In this document: positions 50,268 through 62,665 of the stretch, piece by piece | How the letters are laid out: each line of letters opens with the position of its first letter | How positions within the stretch are numbered: the stretch's first letter is position 1 | Source of the DNA: Marsupella aquatica | Lineage: Eukaryota; Marchantiophyta | DNA: 64,000 nucleotides | NCBI GenBank assembly: GCA_973895155.1 | Contig: OZ316895.1 | Location: 2,480,001 to 2,544,000 of the forward strand | Reading direction: 5' to 3' | Translations under genes and position numbers: made by a program | Notes under the pieces: generated by a model | Told to the model about the DNA's origin: nothing | Databases searched by the model: none | What the model saw: the letters and a program-made list of their open reading frames with translations, nothing else

Positions 50268-50301
50268 GGGAGGGAGGGGGCCAGGGGGGGAGGAGGGGGG
50301 A
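50268..50301 (+). other. G-rich tract with quadruplex potential
   Basis: Five or more runs of three or more G occur within 34 bp (GGGAGGGAGGGGG, then CCAGGGGGGGAGGAGGGGGG). It lies about 2.6 kb above the WDL ATG. On the WDL sense strand it is a C-rich tract. Confidence 0.6.
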
Positions 50302-53300
50302 GATCGTACGCGAGGTGTGCGGGAGATGCAGCTGGTTTGGAGCTTACTGCCAATGTCAGGCAGACGAGAGAAATGCTCATGCGCGGGAGAGAAAGCCCGC
50401 TCTCTCTTTTTCGTCACATCAATCCCTACAGTTCGTACTACTCACTACTACTGGAGCGGACTGCTGTCCTGCATAGCGGCAAGAGCAGGGTAAAAACAGG
50501 CTCGGTAGGCGTCGGGAGCGAGGCTTCCAGGCTCGGCGAGAATCATAGGGTACGCTTTCCAGGTTTGGCAGGGGTTTCTAACCTCGGGGGGTTGCTGGCT
50601 CGGACCGGTAGACCGCCAACTGTCCCAGGTTTTTCAAAAAATTACCCCCCTTTTTTGGATATCGCGTACCACGAGGAGTTTCCAATGAGTTGGTCGTGAG
50701 TCGTGACTCAGGTGGCGAGCGACCAGCCGGCCGTGGCTGGGGCTGGGGTGAGGGTGGAGACTAATCCAAGTGCGGTTTCATACAGTTAGTGTGAATTAGG
50801 AACGAATAGTTATCACGCTTCCACCTTTCTCCTGGAGTTAGGGTGGGTGTCCGGGTTTCCATGTTGCACTAGAGGATCAAACCAGTGGACTCTCCCAGTT
50901 TTTCTCTGAGCATTGGAGACCAGTGAAGATTGATCCATGGGAATAATTTGAGGGTCCTGGTCCCGCCCATCATGCCCTTGTGAGATTCTTCTCCTTAAGT
51001 TGTCACTGGCCATCAGGGTTCAAGGAGAACAAGAGAGTGGATATTTTTTACTTGCTTGAGAAACATTTTGGATTTATTTTAGTACCCTAGATTCACCAGG
51101 TTTTGCATGGCGGCTATAGGGGGGTTTAACCTGACTCCTGGCACCTTTTCTGCTCAAACTTAACTCCAAACAACTTTTCACCTTTCATACTCCTCCTACA
51201 CCCACAACTATCAGGCATTGTCATTGCCCTTGGGCTTCGCTAGTGCAAAACTTGAATTGCAAACAAGCAATCCCCAAACAAAACCTGGTGGATCCAGGTT
51301 TACAAAAGTAGTCAATAATGCTCCAAAGAAAACTTTTAAGGTACAATACATTATTGTCATCCCAAATGTGGTGGTTTAAGTGGCTTTGGTGTGCTTTGAA
51401 CCTTGGCATGAGCTAGGGCACACACTACAAGGGGTGGCCATTTTCCCACTGCCCTTAGAACCTTGCTCTGTGGCGTTACATTGCATTTAGGACACACGGG
51501 TAACACTCATTGTGCCCCAGCTTGAGGCAAATTGGGAAGAAACCCTTCCTAGATAGGAGTAGGGGTGGGATTCAAAAGGCCCTAGCTAGTGGTGGCGTTG
51601 GGGATGAGGGTGTGGCGCTGGAGCTTTCGCGTAATGACGCCACATGAGTTTCAGATCGAAAGCACACATAGTGTGATGACCATCATAGTGGACAGGTGTG
51701 AAGTCATGGTACGAGAGGATTGAATCTCAACCATCAATTTTAAATATCGAGCATTCTGACATATCTGCGGTACATGTTTTATCTTCGTCAGAACGTTACT
51801 TAGTTAATGACAAGCTGCCATCCTGTCCGATTGTGCACATGTTTTTATAAGTTGTTCTCTTTCGCATTTTGTGCCTGAAATAGTTTTCTGTCGGAAAAGC
51901 TTAGACCAAGGACTTCCTCTATTTCTTTCTCATATGGCAGTATGGGAAAAATGCTGCTTTATAATTATGGGGGTGGGGGGACCGTAATTATGCCATTCGC
52001 TTGGAATGCTCGTCAAGCTGGACCTTGTGTGTAGGTTAAGGACACAAATGCACCCAGTAGTATATGAGATACCTTTGTTTTCAACTTTTTATGGAATAAC
52101 TCTATTGATTGCAGTGATGTTGCTTTTGCATGTTAAAAAGAAAGTGTGTGGGATACACCAGTAGGAAAAGGACAGCAAGGAATGAAACTTGGTGGTATGG
52201 AATGAAAATCTAACTCGCAAATTGTTACCCCAGCACTCTAACTTTGATGTTTATGCGATGGCACAAGTTTCTAGTGAGTTGGAGGTATAACAAGAGATTG
52301 TAGATTGACAAGTGTTGCAGGCTTTTATGCATGTCGGGACAATAGTTACTTTCTACTTCTGGTCAGGATAAGTGCTCGGCTTTGTCCCTTTGAGATTTGG
52401 CTTCTGTCTCGTAGTGCCCTTTACTGGTCCGTAACACAAAAAGAAAGAAAATGGAACGGCCTGAGTTTGGAGGGCCTTCCAAACTCAAGACTTTAGAATC
52501 AAGAAAAACATTTTTATATTAATAGGGATCAGGAAATTCGGATGATATTCTAACAGATTTATTCAATCAGGAACTCTCCAGCTTTTTGGCTCTTTGGTTT
52601 TCCTGGTTTTCCCCTTGTTTTCTTCCCTTTTATTGGGTCTCTTATCTCCCAGTTTGGAACATTTGTTCTTTGGCACATTTGTTCTTTGGCAGTGTGTTAT
52701 AAATTCAAGAGAAAGGAATTGTGTCTGTCCTCCTCGTCTTTTTGGGCTCTGGCCCTTTGTTCCAGTTCCCCCTGTAGTTTTGCCTGACTCATCTGACAGC
52801 TCTGGCGCCCTTCTTTTGGGGTTCTTGCAACAACAACAAGCGAGAGATACAGGAAAAAAAAAACCCCATGCCATATGGCATCCCCAATTCCCCATCCGTC
52901 TACAACAGGTCGTCCCTAGGGCCTCGACCAGTAGCACGGCCTTGTCCTTCAAGCTTGGTTTCCCTTTTCAGAAAAGAATCATCTAGAAAATAGTTTCCTT
53001 TCTTTAGATAATCTCCTTGAACCTCAGACTTCGCTTGAAAAAGATCCCCCTTTCCCTTCTAGGGTGGTCTGTGTCAACATTCTTTTTAGCTGCCAAAATC
53101 AGCCAAATGTTACCTGACTGAAAAGTCTTCACCACTTTTGACCAAAATTCGTCAGGCTCTTGCCCACCTGGCCACCTCATACACCCCATTACCCAGAATC
53201 TGACATTAATCCTTAAATCTAAGGCCATCGAATGGTCAGAAATAAATCTAACTTGATAAAGATTCGTCTTCGCATCTTCTCCTTGACAGACGGTGGGCAC

Positions 53301-53759
53301 CCCTGGCGAAAAAGAAGTAACCTTCACAATTACTCTGGTCTGTATCCTCTGTTGGGTTTCACTTACCAGTAAGTTCGTTTTAAAAAAGGGGGGGAGCCTC
53401 CTGCAACTGCCAGCACTGTTGTTTGCTAATCGTCAGGTACAAGCACACTTCAAAAAACAACCCAGGTTAAACACATTGCAGTACTGTACCAGGCTTGAAC
53501 GTTTGAACTTTGAACTCTGGCCACTAACCTGTAATAATCAGGAGACGACAGAAGGAAGGACACAACCCATACAGGTTTTCCAACTGCCTAAAGACCAAGA
53601 TGGTTTCCCATGCCTGGATTCTTTTTTTGTCTTCAACAGAAATGGGGAGGAAGTACAACTAGACTCCCCCACCCCAATGTGACACATTTTCTGTAGGGAA
53701 CCCAGACCAGGGTGAGTCCCAACTGATCCCACAAGGACCCACACCAGGAAGGAAAGAGG
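50302..53759. other. Intergenic DNA without a recognised gene
   Basis: Short ORFs only. T-rich 52575-52700 loosely matches 26670-26760 and may be a remnant of a non-LTR element, but no RT motif is visible. Confidence 0.4.
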
Positions 53760-53980
53760 ATTAAATCAGGGCCACAAAATGAGCAACCAATGGCAGAGCA
53801 GATAATCAGAACTCCAATCCATTACACACAAAACTTATCCCACCCACACACATATACCCTCCAAACCCAAGTGTATGGAGGAGGGCTCCACACCCCAGTA
53901 TGTGGAGGGGGGATTGAACCTTGGACCTCTCACTTCCAGGCTAATCCCCTAGCCAATTGACCGAAGCAAATTGGTTAGAT
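53760..53980 (-). repeat. tRNA-derived SINE, copy 2
   Basis: On the minus strand CGGTCAATTGGCTAGG (about 53964-53949) matches the A box of the copy at 24.6 kb, and GGTTCAATCCCCCCTCCACAT (B box from 53920) matches its B box and the sequence after it. The body then diverges. The 3' end is approximate. Confidence 0.65.
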
Positions 53981-54559
53981 GCCTGGATTCCAACACAAAG
54001 AGAAGCACACCTGGGATAAGGACCGCTTTGTAACCTGGCTGGTTTTCTAAAATGCATTTCACTGGACAGTCAGAAATGCATTAGAGCACAAAGAAAAGCC
54101 TGGAATTAGGACTCATAGTCCATTAGTTCAAATGTGTTAGTGCTTCTAGTCAAGACAAACCATTGTGCAAAAAGTCACTATTTGATTATAAGCTGTTAAG
54201 TATAGTCTCTTTCATTTACACAAGAGACTTGCTTAATTATGAGCCTCACCTTTCTCACTTAATTCATTTAAAAGTTTTTCCCTCTCATATTCATTTGGAT
54301 TCTCTTGTTTAGTTCAAAGAATTCCTGAAGCCAACTTATTTAGCGAGAACCTGAGCAAACATGTTGATTTCTAAGTGTTGAGATCTTCCATTTATCCAGT
54401 GTTTGAGTTATGTAGCCTTGGGCCATCTTGCATTTCTTTACTATGCCTATTTTATTGTAATATCATGAAGAAACACCAACGACTGAATAATACTCCAAAG
54501 GTGCTTTCCAGCTGGGATAAAGTCACCACAGGTCACTCAAATATTCCAACAAAAACTTG

Positions 54560-55040
54560 ATTGAATTCCCCTTAGGAACCTTGAAGCACAAGTAGTCCTA
54601 CGTGCTCCATCAAAGCCTCTCCCTCTCCCTTTCACCTCACCCAACATATTCAAGCTTACAACCCTCTATTTTGTTACTCCGATAGCACGTCAACTATGTT
54701 GAGCATAGACGACATTCGTAACGGCAAGCCCATGAACCATCCAACGCACAATAGTCGACACAGAGAAATACGTGGGTCACCTCCTCATCAGGCTACGTCC
54801 ACAGGAACACACAAGAGCTTTACTGCACTCTAGGCCGACCGACCATACCAAGCATCCACAGCACAAGCTCTCCCTATCTCTCAACTAGCTCCATAACAAT
54901 GAGCCTAAGTTCCACCAGGGTCTGGCATCAGCCCTGGCTATATACCCAACAGCACTACCGCTAACATTAGCTAAGTCCTAACCCGAGTTAGACTAACTGT
55001 GGTTAGCTCATGAGTCACAAGACTAGAGCAATATCTAACA
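54560..55040 (-). mobile_element. 3' LTR of the Ty1/copia element
   Basis: On the minus strand the polypurine tract AAGGGGGAG (about 55050-55042) is followed by TGTTAGATATTGC at 55040, a classic copia LTR start, about 200 bp after the end of the RNase H frame. The far end was not resolved; 54560 is approximate. Similarity to 36.1-36.5 kb supports the LTR call. Confidence 0.75.
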
Positions 55041-55251
55041 AACTCCCCCTTGACTCTTGTCTTGGGGACTGGACTAAATGCTACCATATGGAATCCTCAA
55101 CGGGAAGTTCTAGACAATCACCAAACCAGGTCTCCCCCTAAAAACCACAAGGGTTAACTAGAACTAAACCGTAGACATATAGGAATGAGTAATCCATATA
55201 CAAATAGTCACACGTTGCTAAAGAACTCTACTTGCATTACAACTGCAAAAC

Positions 55252-57928
55252 CTACAAAGTAGCACGGTGTCTTGAGAAACTCTCCAAAGGAATCACTTTG
55301 GTAAAGGCATCAGCAAGATTGAGCTTTCCATCAATCTTGACTAGCTCTAAGTTTTATCAGACACTGCTTGCCTGATAAAATGGTACCGGATATCAATGTG
55401 CTTCACCCTGCTATCCATCACCTGGTTAGCAGCTAAGTGAAGAGCACTCTGACTATCACAGTTTAGAGTCATCTTGCCATGCTCTAAACCCATCTCCGCG
55501 ATCAACTTGTCCAACCAAATTGCTTCCTTTGCTGCTTCTGCTGCTGCAACATACTCTGCTTCTGTAGTAGACTGAGATATACACTTCTGCAAGGTAGATT
55601 TCCAACTGATAGATGTTCCTCCAAGAGTAAATACAAACCCAGTTGTAGACTTCCTTGTATCCAGACAGCCTCCATAGTCAAAATCTACATAGCCAACTAA
55701 CGTTCTACTTGATCCGTTATCAAATAGTAATCCATAGTCCTGTGTTCTCTTCAGATACCTGAGAATCCACTTCACAGCTTCCCAATGTACCTTCCCTGGA
55801 TTTGACATAAATATGCTAACCTTGCCCATCGCTAGGGCCAAGTCAGGCCTAGTACAAGTCATCAAATACATCAGACTGCCTACTGCCTTCTCATAAGGAA
55901 TCTTAGCCATCAGACCTTTCTCCACAGCATCCGTAGGAGAGAAAGCCGATGATAACTTGAAATGTGAAGCTAAATGAATACTCACTGGCTTACAGTTTTC
56001 CATGTTGAATCGTGCAAGTACTTTCCTCGCATACTGGCCTTGACTCAAGCACAACTGTCCAGTATCAGAGTTCCTAAAAATCTCCATCCCTAAGATCCTC
56101 TTGGCCTTACCAAGATCCTTCATCCTGAATTCAACACTCATTTTCGCCTTGAGACTGTCAACCTCAGATTGATCTTTAGCCACAATCAGCATGTCATCCA
56201 CATAGATCACCAGAATGATGAACCCAAATACATCATTCTTGACTGATTTCGTATACACACAAGGGTCATACACCATCCTTGTAAAACCTTGAGCAAGCAT
56301 GAAATCATCAAACCGCTTGTTCTATTGTCTGGGAGACTGCTTCAATCCATACAAGGACTTGAGCAATCTGCAAACTAAGTTCTCTTGGCTCTTTTTCATA
56401 AAGCTTAGTGGCTGTCTCATGAAGATCAACTCTTCCAAGTTGCCATAGAGAAAAGCAGTAACAACATCCATCTGATCCATCACCAGACCAAAAAACACAA
56501 CAAGCAGACACAAGATCCAAATTGTGGAATACTTAGCCACCGGTGAAAAGACCTCATTGTAGTCCACTCCTTTCTCGTGAGTGAACCCCTTGGCAACAAG
56601 CCTTGCCTTGTAGATCTTATCTCCACCCTCTAAAGGACTGTCCTTCAACTTGTAAATCCACTTGCTGTCCACCACTTGCTGACCTCTTGGAAGCTCCACC
56701 AGCTCCCATGTCTTGTTGTCACTCAAAGATTGCAACTCCCTCTGCATTGCTGCATTCCACTCATGCTTCTGCTCTGAAGCACAAGCCTCACTGTACAAAG
56801 AAGGCTCTCCTTCTTCCAAGATCAAAGCCATGTCATCATCATCAGGTGCAATGTCAATATCATCTAACTTAGATGAGTCTGCCCATTGACCATATCTGGT
56901 AGGAGCTCTAGTAGATGACTCAGGCTGATCTGCTGCTGCTACTGGCTGAATTTGAGGTACCCCAGCAACAATCTTCTCCTCTTGTTCCATCACAGGAACC
57001 AGCTCCAAGCCCGGAGCTTCTCCATCTCTCCTGTCATGAATAGCATCATGACTAATCTCCCTCTCAACCCGGCCCGGGATGGGAGATTTCCCCTTGTCAA
57101 TATGGGAGTCCTGAGAACTCTCCCCCTCCTTTGATGATCTGGATTCATTAAAGGACACATCTCTACTGACAATTAGTTTACAGGTTACTGGATCCCATAA
57201 CCTATAACCCTTCACACCTTTCTGATAGCCAAGGAAAATGCACTTCTTCGACTTGGACTCCAGCTTGGATCAAAGTTGGGAAGGTGTAAGCACATAAGCA
57301 TCACATCCAAAACTCCTCAGATGTGAGTAATCTGCTGGACGCCCGTACCTCATTTCAAATGGTGTCTTGAATCCAATAGAACTGGATGGAGAAACATTTA
57401 CCAAATAAGCTGCAGTGTTGACAGCTTCAGCCCAAAACTCATGTGGTAAGCATGATTGACTCAACATAGTCCTCGAGCGGTCCAATAGTGTTCGGTTGAG
57501 TCTCTCAGAAACACCATTCTGCTGAGGAGTATAACTTGTTGTGAGATGGCGGGTAATCCCCTGCTCCTTACAATACGTTCCAAATTCACCAGAACTATAT
57601 TCACCACCGTTATCCGATCATAGATATTTCACCTTATTACCAGTCTGATTCTCAACTTGGGCTTTCCACTCCTGAAAAGTGGCAAAAACATCAGACTTAT
57701 TGTGTAGAAAGTATATCCACACATACCTTGAGTAATCATCTATGAACGTGATATAATAAAACCGTCTAGAATGTGAGGGAGTAGGGGCTGGACCCCACAC
57801 ATCATTATGTACATACTCAAGTACCTCCTTGCTGGTGTGAGCTCCAACTCCGAAGGGTTTCTTATGCTGCTTCCCAAGCACACAGTGCTCACAAAATTCC
57901 AACTTACAAGACTGCAAATTAGAAAAAG
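55252..57928 (-). pseudogene. Copia pol: integrase, reverse transcriptase and RNase H, broken
   Basis: Minus-strand order is pre-integrase/zinc region (CEHCVLGKQHKKPF), integrase core (HNDVWGPAPT, FIDDYSRYVW, SDNGGEY, QQNGVSERLNRT), RT (VDYNEVFSPVAKYSTI, YVDDMLIV) and RNase H (CDSQSALHLAANQV, then RVKHIDIRYHFIR). The frame is broken by TGA at about 57618 and 57270, TAG at about 56322, and a one-base frameshift near 55350, just before the last stop at 55252-55254. Each of the three nonsense codons is explainable by a single transition. Integrase-before-RT order defines Ty1/copia. Gag is separated from this part by the inserted gypsy element. Confidence 0.93.
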
Positions 57929-59410
57929 TGGTGGAAATCGCCACCCAGCGCCCTCACCAATCCCAGCACTTGCGCCTAAGTGCCCTTAGTGCTCGAACGC
58001 CTCCACGGAATACCTTGAGCAAGCATCCCAGTGCCTCTAGCACTACCTGCGGCCCCTTCCATATGAAGCCGCACTTGCTCACCTACACGACCGCTACTCA
58101 ACGGTCCTCACAGTCTGCACAAGCAACCAAGCACCTCGGTAAGTAACCCCTCCGGATCTAGAACTCGCCAAGTCTAGCCTCCTAACTCAAGCTCAATAGA
58201 CATTGGTAAATAGGTCAGCGATAGGTCCTCCCGATGCCATAAGCAAGAACCAGAACCCACGCCCACTGTCCGTCCAAGACAGCTCCTTCATTGGGCGCAG
58301 CTCGGGTTCCCCCTCGTACCTATCCATCATCAACTGACCACCCTGACCTTAAGACATGCTCATGGCCCAAATAGCGTAGCTTGTCCTAAAGCTTGTCTCA
58401 ACACGCCGGGACCAGAACGGCCCCGACTCTAACAACCACTCCCGGTTTGCCCCACTGATGGTCTAGGGACCGATCGCCCTTGGGACTCAACCTCCATACC
58501 TACTTGGCCTTGCCTCCCCAACGCAAGCTCACTTGGGAAGCCGAACGCGGCTTGGCTGCTGTTCGGCAGGATTTGGCAAGCGGACGAGCTAACACTCACA
58601 AACCAGGAGAACCCATGGCACCCCCGGACCCATCTGAGCTTAGGAGGGCGTATCCCTCATCAAGAGCTTTCCAACGCACCCAAGAAGTCCTCCAGTGGAC
58701 TTCCCGTTGGGAAGATATTGCTATTTCTGTTTGGCGGTTTCCTTAGTGTCGCGACCGCCGCGGCTCACGACTTCGGCTCGGCCTTAGCCCCCAGGGAGAC
58801 ACCACCCCCTCATATATGCTTTTGGAGACTTGCCACCCCCGGACCAGCTTTGGTCCCTAAACATTTGGCCCCCAACCCAGATCCCATCGCGCATAATGGG
58901 CGCGCCACCAATTGGCAACGCCCATAACTTTCTTGATAGGCATCCGTAAACGGAGTGCCTTAGTCCGTTGTGACTGGACTGACCCAGTGCTCATGCCTAG
59001 GCCCTCAGGTCTGATCGCCGCTCGGGGCCCCCGACCGGCCCAACCCGGATCGGGCCACAACTTGCGCCCCAAGCGTCCGTTGCCAATGACGTCAACTCCA
59101 TTGGCCTTGGGCCCAAGAGGAGCTCACTCCCAAGCCCTCAAAACTCAAAGTCCATCCGACGGTCCGAACGGCCATCCTTGAGCCCGACCCATTTCCCCTG
59201 ACCCGACCAGCCATAGGCTAGTCCAAGTCCTTAGTGTGTGTCCCCAGCTTGGCCCCTTGCCTCGCTAGTGCCACATCTCATTGCCCACAAGTCCCCCCAT
59301 GCTAAGTCCTCCCCGGATGGCTTATCCGGGTCTGGACCATAAGAGAGCTCGACGTCGAAGTCAGCGACGCCGGAGCTAAGTGTTAAGGTAGTCGAGTTCT
59401 GCGACTTGCA
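57929..59410 (-). mobile_element. 3' LTR of the nested gypsy element, about 1.48 kb, GC-rich
   Basis: On the minus strand the purine tract TAAGGGGGGG ends at 59411 and is followed by TGCAAGTCGCAG starting at 59410. The left end, GATTTCCA / CCACTTTTTC near 57929-57932, gives the CA terminus and directly abuts copia pre-integrase sequence. The interval is markedly GC-rich and has no real gene. The matching 5' LTR is missing because the element is truncated. Confidence 0.75.
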
Positions 59411-59845
59411 CCCCCCCTTAAAAATGGTCACGTCCGTGTGACCTCAGTAAACGTTCCAACACGCCTAGACCACTTTGGGCCTTAAAATTTTTATGAGGTA
59501 ACAAATGGTTTGCCCATAAGGCTGATGCAAACTAGGTTGGTATGCGCATTCCAAACTTAGGAAATTCCAACCTATCCCACTTATCCAAGTAGAATGCCAG
59601 TCCAAACGGGTAAGCTAACTCCAAACTCGTCGGACCCATTGTCCTCCCCTTGGGGTACTCCCCTTTGGTTCGGACCAGCCCGCCCACAGATGTAAGGCAG
59701 GGCACCATCAACTTCCACTCGCAAAAAGCAAATCGGCCGCCCAACAACCTCTAGCACCAACGTGATCTCACTTTATCCTTAAGAGGCTGAGAGGAGTGAA
59801 ACTAGGATACAACTCACAAAGGTAGCTACAGTTGTCTGTACCAGT

Positions 59846-62665
59846 TCACAACGGCGGTAGGCCGCTTCGCTTACGATAGCTTCCAAGGATCTCTGAGGCA
59901 TTACCCAAATTTTCTTCCGGCTCCCAAGTACTCTCGGCCTGGTCGTAGCCAGCCCACTTCACCAAATACTCTAAGATTTGCCTTCCCAACTTGCGTTTGT
60001 AACAGTGGTCCGGAATTGCCTCCACCTCGAACTCCTCCGCATCCTCCACCAGCATGGCGTCTGGATGCAAGACCTGCTCCCGGTTGGGATCATCGTCTTT
60101 GACAAACTTCTTGAGCCGGCTAACATGGTAGCTTTTGCCCACGCCCATTTCCTTGGGTGTCTCCAACACCACCGAAACCGGATTATCCTTGTGGGCCCAT
60201 CGTATGATGCGATAGGGCCCCGCATATCTGGGAGCCAGCTTCCTACTTATGTTCGCGTGGTATTGCTCAGGTCTCAACTGCAACCAGACGCTCTCCCCAA
60301 TTTCAAAGCTTACCTGGTGTCGATGTTTATCCCCTTGCTCCTTGTACCGACTTTGGGCAAGGGTCATACCCTTGGTAGCCGCTTCCACAACTAGGCGTCG
60401 CTCTCGAATAAAATCGTCCACAGAAGGAACCTTGCTTTCCGTCCGCCAAGCTTCCGGATTTATAAACCAGGAGGGCGCCCTTGGCGTCCTCCCTATGGCC
60501 AACACAAACGGCGCAAACCCCATCGCCGGATGCTTGGTCGAGTTATACCTAAACTCGGCCATTGTTAAATGCTTTGCCCAATCCTTCTGATTGGCTGTCA
60601 CAAGTTGACGCAAGTAGTCCTCCACAATACCATTAACCCGTTCTGTTTGGCCATATGTCTCATGATGATACGCTGATCCCCTGGTCAGGTCCATTCCGGA
60701 TAACCGGAACAACACCTTCCAAAAATGGCCCGTGAACTTGGTATCGCGATCGGACAGGATATGCAACGGCAATCCCCACTGTCGAAAGACATTGTCAAAT
60801 ACTAGACCGGCAAACCTCTCGGGCCGAAACCATCTTTGTAGTAGGCAAGAAATACGCCATCTTGGAAAAATGATCCACGATTGTTAAGATGGAGTTACTG
60901 CCGTGGGACTCAGATAATCCAACAATGAAGTCCATGGAGATAGACTCCCATGGAGCCGCAACTACTAGTAAGGGTTGCAGCAGTCCTCCTTTTGCCCTAT
61001 AGACCGTTCGGTTCTTTTGGCACGAGTAACAACTTTGCAAGTGTTGAAGGACCGATTGCTTCATGTCCGGCCAATACACATCTCGCAACATGCTGCGATA
61101 TGTGGCGGCTTGTCCTCCGTGCCCTCCCCAGGGTGAGTCGTGGTACTTTTGCAGAACCTCTAACCTTAGAGACTCTGGTATGTACGCACGCCTCTACTTG
61201 TATCGCCATAACTGGACATTATGCGTCATATCCAACCCCAACGATACGTGCCTTACCTTGCCCTGGCTACCCCCATTGCTTTGCCAATCCTTAGCTAACA
61301 TGTCATCCCCATACGCCGCGGCCAGAACCTTTGGCCACTTGGATTCGAGCATCGTGATCCCATTGACACGATGTTGGTCCTTATGTAATAACGCGTCCGC
61401 TGCCGTATTTGTCTTCCCTGTAACATGGCGGACTTCAAAATTGAAATCCGCCAAGAACATCTGCCAGGGCTTTTCCTTGGGGTTCAGCCTTGGCTTAGAA
61501 CTGAAGTACCCGGCCGGCGAGCTATTTGTGTGGATTACCACTTTGGGACCGTTCTTAAGGTAAATCTCCCACTTCTTCAACGCGTAGATCACAACATACA
61601 TTTCCCTTTCTGGCGTGATCCAGTGATTTTCCAACTTACATGACTCGAAGGCCACAGGACGCCCATCTTGGTGAAGACAGGCGCCATGGCATAATCACTT
61701 GCGTCTGTCCAAATCTTGAACGGCTTCCCCATCTCAGGTAACTTTAGAACCGCCGACGTTATCATTAACCGCTTAAGTTCTAGGAATGCTAACTCACAAT
61801 CCTGTGTCCACACAAACACTTTGTTTTTCAATGTTAGCGCATTGAGGGGCCTCGCAATCCTCGCATAGTCTTTCATGTATCTCCGATAGAACCCCGTAAA
61901 TCCTAAGAAGGCTCTAACTTGCCTTACATTGGACGGATGCTCCCATTCTTTGATCTCCTTAAGCTTGTCCTGACTAGGTGTAATCCCTTCCGGGGTAAAG
62001 GTATGGCCGAGGAACTGAATCTCGTTCATCGCAAACTCGCACTTGCTAGGTTTAGCAAAGAGACAAGCCTTACGAAGGTGAGAGAACACTTCTCTGAGCA
62101 ACAACTCATGCTCCTCCAACGTTTTCGAGTAGATTAGGATGTCGTCAATAAAGACGACCACTCCTTGGTCCAACAAGTCATGAAAGATGGTATTATCAAT
62201 CTATTCATTAAAAGTGAATTATTATTCAATTTATGAACATTTGGGGAACAAAAAGTGTACATTTGGCTTTCAAAAAGTGTACAATTGTACAAGAAATAAA
62301 GATGTTGGCCATCAGATATACCACCATGTTCATCCTTTGTAAATGAACTAGGATGAGACTCCTTATAGTAAAGATAATCTTTGTGCCCTCAAGTTTACAA
62401 TTGACCATTTAGGTGTAGAGTATTGTACTATAATATACCTTTTGGGGTTAAAAAGTATACATTTAAAGACCAAAAAGTGAACATTTAGAGGCCTGAAAGT
62501 GAACAAAATAAAATACACTTTTAATGAATAGGGTGATTATTCATCATCTTCATGAACGTTGCGGTTGCATTACACAACCCGAACGGCATAACCAAAAACT
62601 CCTAGGATCCGAACCTTGTGCGCATCGTGGTCTTATACTTGTCTCCCTTAGCCATGCGGATTTGG
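59846..62665 (-). pseudogene. Nested Ty3/gypsy chromovirus pol (RT to chromodomain), 5'-truncated and split
   Basis: Minus-strand order: an RT fragment (QIRMAKGDKYKT, then LVMPFGLCNATATF) from 62665 to 62541; an inserted inverted-repeat element; RT continued (FIDDILIYSK); RNase H; integrase with zinc finger (CYSCQKN), D in SMDFIVGL, D in LSDRDTKF and E in NGIVEDYL; then a chromodomain (EYLVKWAGYDQAESTWEPEENL) ending at 59846. Breaks include a stop after FGS near 62617, frameshifts near 61670 and 61130-61190, and one between the integrase pieces near 60780. Gag, protease and the first half of RT are missing. The chromodomain places it in the chromovirus branch, distinct from the PHD-bearing element at the left edge. 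Confidence 0.92.
62197..62535. mobile_element. 339-bp MITE with terminal inverted repeats, inserted in gypsy RT
   Basis: The left end CAATCTATTCATTAAAAGTG and the right end, read inverted, CACCCTATTCATTAAAAGTG agree at 18 of 20 positions. Both sides are flanked by ATTAT (62192-62196 and 62536-62540), a 5-bp target duplication. Removing the insert and one ATTAT restores the RT frame at the MMND-type position. The interior is AT-rich with repeated subterminal AAAAAGTGTAC / AAAAGTGAAC motifs and codes for nothing. It is non-autonomous; the superfamily is not assigned, since a 5-bp duplication is unusual among the common TIR families. Confidence 0.85.

Noticed and set aside
57929-59410. Host gene in the GC-rich stretch with several open frames
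   Set aside because: It is bounded by a polypurine tract with TG at one end and a CA terminus against copia at the other. Its open frames reflect high GC content and have no domain.
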